NCBI GenBank assembly: GCA_035235625.1
Contig: CP141148.1
Location: 29,513,057-29,577,056 of the forward strand
Source of the DNA: Saururus chinensis
Lineage: Eukaryota > Streptophyta > Magnoliopsida > Piperales > Saururaceae
DNA: 64,000 nt
Direction: 5' to 3'
This document shows, one piece after another, positions 60,801-64,000 of this stretch; position 1 is the stretch's first letter; each line of letters opens with the position of its first letter. Made by a program: the position numbers and the translations under genes. Under the pieces are notes generated by a model. The model saw nothing but the letters and a program-made list of their open reading frames with translations, was not told the origin of the DNA and searched no databases.

Positions 60801-61040
60801 TGAAGTGAAAACACCAAAAGTGTCAATTCTTGATTCTTGTTAGAACAAACATAATGAGTCACCATGTTTATTTGTTTCTTAACAAAGACATATAAATCAC
60901 ATTTTGATTTTGTCATAGATTAAGACATAAGAATTTTATAAGTATTTTCTATGTTCTTTAGTAAAATTCTAATCATTTTGTGAAGAAAGAGGTTGGTGTT
61001 GAAACACCTGCAACTGACCTTGTAACAACTCCCTTTAAAT
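57893..61040. repeat. Tandem triplication of a unit of about 1.1 kb
   Basis: Anchors AGAATTGTTGGAAG-type (57942, 59021, 60160) and CAAGCTATGCAAC-type (58295, 59377, 60514) give periods of about 1080 and 1137 bp. Copy 1 is about 57893-58974, copy 2 58975-60111, copy 3 60112-61040 (truncated). Copies are diverged by substitutions and small indels. No conserved reading frame spans the three, and I do not recognise the unit. The minus-strand frame 60039-59776 is intact only in copy 2. Confidence 0.85.
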
Positions 61041-62718
61041 GAATGGTAGAGCTTAGAAATTCCGTAGTGCGTAGAATATTACAGCTCTTATACACAGAAG
61101 ATGCTTCATTGTTTAAGAAAGAAAAATTTTAATTCAAAATTTGTGGACCTTAGATTAGCTAGGGTTGTTACAGTTATTGTATGTCCTCAAGTAAAGGCTG
61201 TAAATGTATTGACATATCCCTTGCTTCACTATTTCAATATTTATCTCCAAAACACACTACAAACATAAATTAATGAATATTGTACACAAGCACATTTTGA
61301 AATAATCACTTTTTAATATAAAAAAAATCTATGTTAATATATTAATAACCTAAAATAGAGATAGTTTACAAAATCTATTCACCAACATACTTACAAATGG
61401 AAAAATCTTAGAAATATAAAGGTTATCCTATGAAAATTTTGGTAATATAATGATAGTTAATTTAACTATTTGATGTTTATGACTTCGTTGACTTCTAAAC
61501 CTTGCATTCACAACCATCTGCTAAGTCTGGATGATCAAAACATTGTGTACATTTTACTCTAAACAACATGGACAAGCAAACATCTGTTTACAACCCTATC
61601 CAGGGTTTAAGGAAGATAGGTTGGTGGAATTTATCAACATATATCTTTGTAACTAAAAATGGAAATTACACATCTATATTAATCAATGTAGACTCTTAGT
61701 GGCAAAGTAGAGTGTAACTAACCTTCATATTTACATTGTAGATACTAGTTGAGGCGCTCTATTATGAAATCATGAGAAATTGACCCATCTTAAGTTTCCC
61801 TCCTTTGGGATTTAAAACTAGACCATTGAGTAGGTTTTGATATGAATTATTAAAGATAGTAGATAATAATGATATGAAAAATGTGATGAACTCATAGCGG
61901 CAGTGCAAGGAAGGGACAATAGTTTATCTCAATCACTATAAAAAATTTCTATTACAACTGCTTTGGCAAGAAGAAACCAATAATGCTTTTACATATTATA
62001 TATTGATCCTGTAATATGTAGCTTTGCAAATACAATTGTGTAATTTATGATTGTCCTTAGGTCATGGGTATGAAACACAATGAAACTCTTGTGCTTATAA
62101 GTTATGTATGTGATGCGAAGTGCTCTTGATTCTTTTAAACATGTTATTTATATTAGAATATTAAGTAATTATATAGATAATTTAATTTCTTTACAACTCA
62201 GGCTTTTAGGAAATATGGTATCAAAGCCTGGGCAGTGCAGTTCTATTGGATGCAGGTGTGCAGCCCCTTGTAAGATACTTTTATGTGCACGGAAGCATTA
62301 GAATATAAATCAAATATATTTATAATCCATATCCAAGCCACCGGCTTGAACTTTTGAGGACAACAATTATCCAAAAAATTTAAGAAACAAAAAGAAAAAA
62401 CAATTTGAACTAATGTGTGCCATTTTTATGTCAATTATATTAAGACACTCAAACTATAGTAGCTGTAGGATTAATTCGAGTTATCTCAAGGCATGAGTTA
62501 AAAAATATTGCTATTAGCTTCTTTTAAAATAATATTATTTTTTGTTTACAAGTAAAATAAATTATAATGATTGTCCAAGTGATCAAAACTTATTTACATT
62601 ATCATATGCTTCATCCATGTCTTTTGTATCATTTCTACCCCCTCCCCTTGAGAAAAATCCTGGTTTCGTTACTCACAATGAACATAAACCCCTTTTAATT
62701 TTTTTTGTTTATATTTTG
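61041..62718. other. No gene or repeat recognised
   Basis: AT-rich sequence without a supported coding region, tandem repeat or inverted terminal repeat. Confidence 0.4.
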
Positions 62719-63195
62719 CTAAGCACAATAATCATAGAATTTTTTATTTTTGCCACATTGACACGTGGGCATTGCCTCTTTGTGGGTGTCATGGGGTTGT
62801 AGTCCCTGACCGCCTAACTTGCTACTTTTTTCTTTTGATAAATCAAACATTGAACCATAGGTACACCCAACTACACTACGATGCCAATTGCTACATGCCT
62901 TTCTGTAGGTCAAATTACCATATGTGGTTTGTATGTATTTTGTGAATGGTGTCAAAGACTTAATTGTATTCCTTTTGCATGTTCTGAGGTATTGGAGATC
63001 TGATGCGTATTCCCCCATCTTATTCAATTGGAACTCGAAAGGAAATGCAGATGTGAAAAAATCAGATTCCCGAGGGCCGAGAACAACAAAAAGGAAAGTC
63101 ATTGTTACTTGCTTTGTCAAGTACTCAAATGTAGTCCCCTTACTAAGATCATGTAGGTGGTGGGTCAGTGCCAAGTCCATTCTAGAACCCCACAC
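62719..63195 (-). CDS. Orphan open reading frame, 158 aa, function unknown
   Basis: An ATG-initiated frame without introns, opening MWGSRMDLALTHHLHDLSKG and ending PTCQCGKNKKFYDYCA. No domain is recognised and there is no transmembrane or signal segment. It has the longest open frame in the last 8 kb and a balanced composition. A plus-strand frame of 95 codons overlaps it, which weakens the case. It could be a transposon remnant or chance. Confidence 0.2.
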   Translation of the reverse strand: MWGSRMDLALTHHLHDLSKGTTFEYLTKQVTMTFLFVVLGPRESDFFTSAFPFEFQLNKMGEYASDLQYLRTCKRNTIKSLTPFTKYIQTTYGNLTYRKACSNWHRSVVGCTYGSMFDLSKEKSSKLGGQGLQPHDTHKEAMPTCQCGKNKKFYDYCA

Positions 63196-64000
63196 GCAAA
63201 TTAGATTCTAGAAAACTTTTTACTTCAGTTCTATCATAGTTTTGGTACATTAGGTATATGAGGTGTTGGTGGACTAACCCTAATTTGTTTTGAGTCAACT
63301 TAATCTTGTTTTAAGGAGATATTAGTGCTAAACATGTACAAGTGGCAGCTTTGTACGAGGCTATTAGAAAGGGTGATCTCTGGCGACCCATTAATAGATT
63401 TATGTGTGGAAAGGAATGAACCACGTATTGGGATGTTTCTAGTGTTTAGAAAAATGAAGTACTAACATATGAAAATGGACTAAGATGTGAAGTTACTTGG
63501 GTAATCATGGGGATGGTAGCTGACCTGACCCAGTGATAATTAGGGTTTTGTTAGGAAAAGTGCCAACTACAATTTGAACACTGCTCTCTCATGACATTCA
63601 TGTTATGGAAACTGTGAATTAAGACACATTGTGTCGGTGTATGCCTAGCACATTGTCCGATGTCTGTTCAAGATCTGACGGCCTACATTAATTACAGGGC
63701 AAGCGGGCAGATCAAACCATGCCTACCGATTGCACAATCGAAATCGTGTAGATCAAATATATCCGATATGTAATATACAATGGTAACTATACAAGAAAGA
63801 GCTCACTTGTATGTAGTGTTTTGAAGAAAAAGAACCCTATATTGATGCTTATTCAACTTTCTCTCTTGCAATAATAGGTGAAGCTTTTTATCAAGAAAAT
63901 GGAAGACAATTGCTCCATATCTACTTAAATCTAGTGATAAGGTGTAGCAGCTTCTGAAAAAGACAAGTGGTGATCCATAGACGAAAAGCATATTCCAAGT
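63196..64000. other. No gene recognised
   Basis: Mixed-composition sequence without a supported reading frame; the window ends here. Confidence 0.4.

Overview
This window is nuclear DNA of a flowering plant. The evidence is intron-rich plant genes with GT-AG introns (a class II histone deacetylase, a JJJ1-type J-protein, a P-class PPR protein and a respiratory burst oxidase), Ty3/gypsy chromoviruses, PIF/Harbinger and Mutator-like elements, and a family of short repeats ending in TACTCCCTCCGTCC-like sequence. The very GC-rich 5' end of the J-protein gene against an AT-rich background leans towards a monocot. That last point is inference. All exon joins were read by eye from reading frame and splice sites, and family names come from recognised motifs; no search was run.

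Layout. 1-2709 shows no gene and is probably a long intron or upstream flank. 2710-6818 (+) holds the last seven exons of an HDA5-like histone deacetylase, from the end of the deacetylase core to a C-terminal domain like gamma-glutamylcyclotransferase. 7225-31132 is one old, reverse-strand chromovirus of about 5.4 kb, swollen to 23.9 kb by four nested insertions, each with its own target-site duplication. These are an LTR-type composite (8842-13884), an LTR-type element with a Mutator-like MITE inside it (15082-19885), a head-to-head palindromic retroelement (21578-26796) and a PIF/Harbinger element inside the 5' LTR (27631-31078).

31674-34769 (-) is a complete three-exon DnaJ/zinc-finger gene (586 aa). 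34955-42350 is repeat-rich: a relative of the MITE at 6240, a 3.2-kb solo-LTR-like insertion full of minisatellites, retroelement debris, and a fold-back element carrying repeated small hairpins. 44250-46028 (+) is a single-exon PPR gene (592 aa). 48995-55702 (-) is a complete 14-exon RBOH NADPH oxidase gene (815 aa) with three MITE-like repeats in its introns. 57893-61040 is a diverged tandem triplication of a 1.1-kb unit of unknown nature. 62719-63195 holds one orphan open frame.

The four host genes look like unrelated housekeeping or signalling genes: chromatin deacetylation, ribosome biogenesis, organelle RNA processing and superoxide production. Nothing suggests that they form one system. 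The most unusual structure is the palindromic retroelement, whose two LTR-gag-protease arms face each other inside a single 5-bp target duplication. Next is the Harbinger-type element, which carries several spliced-exon-like segments and no transposase that I can recognise.
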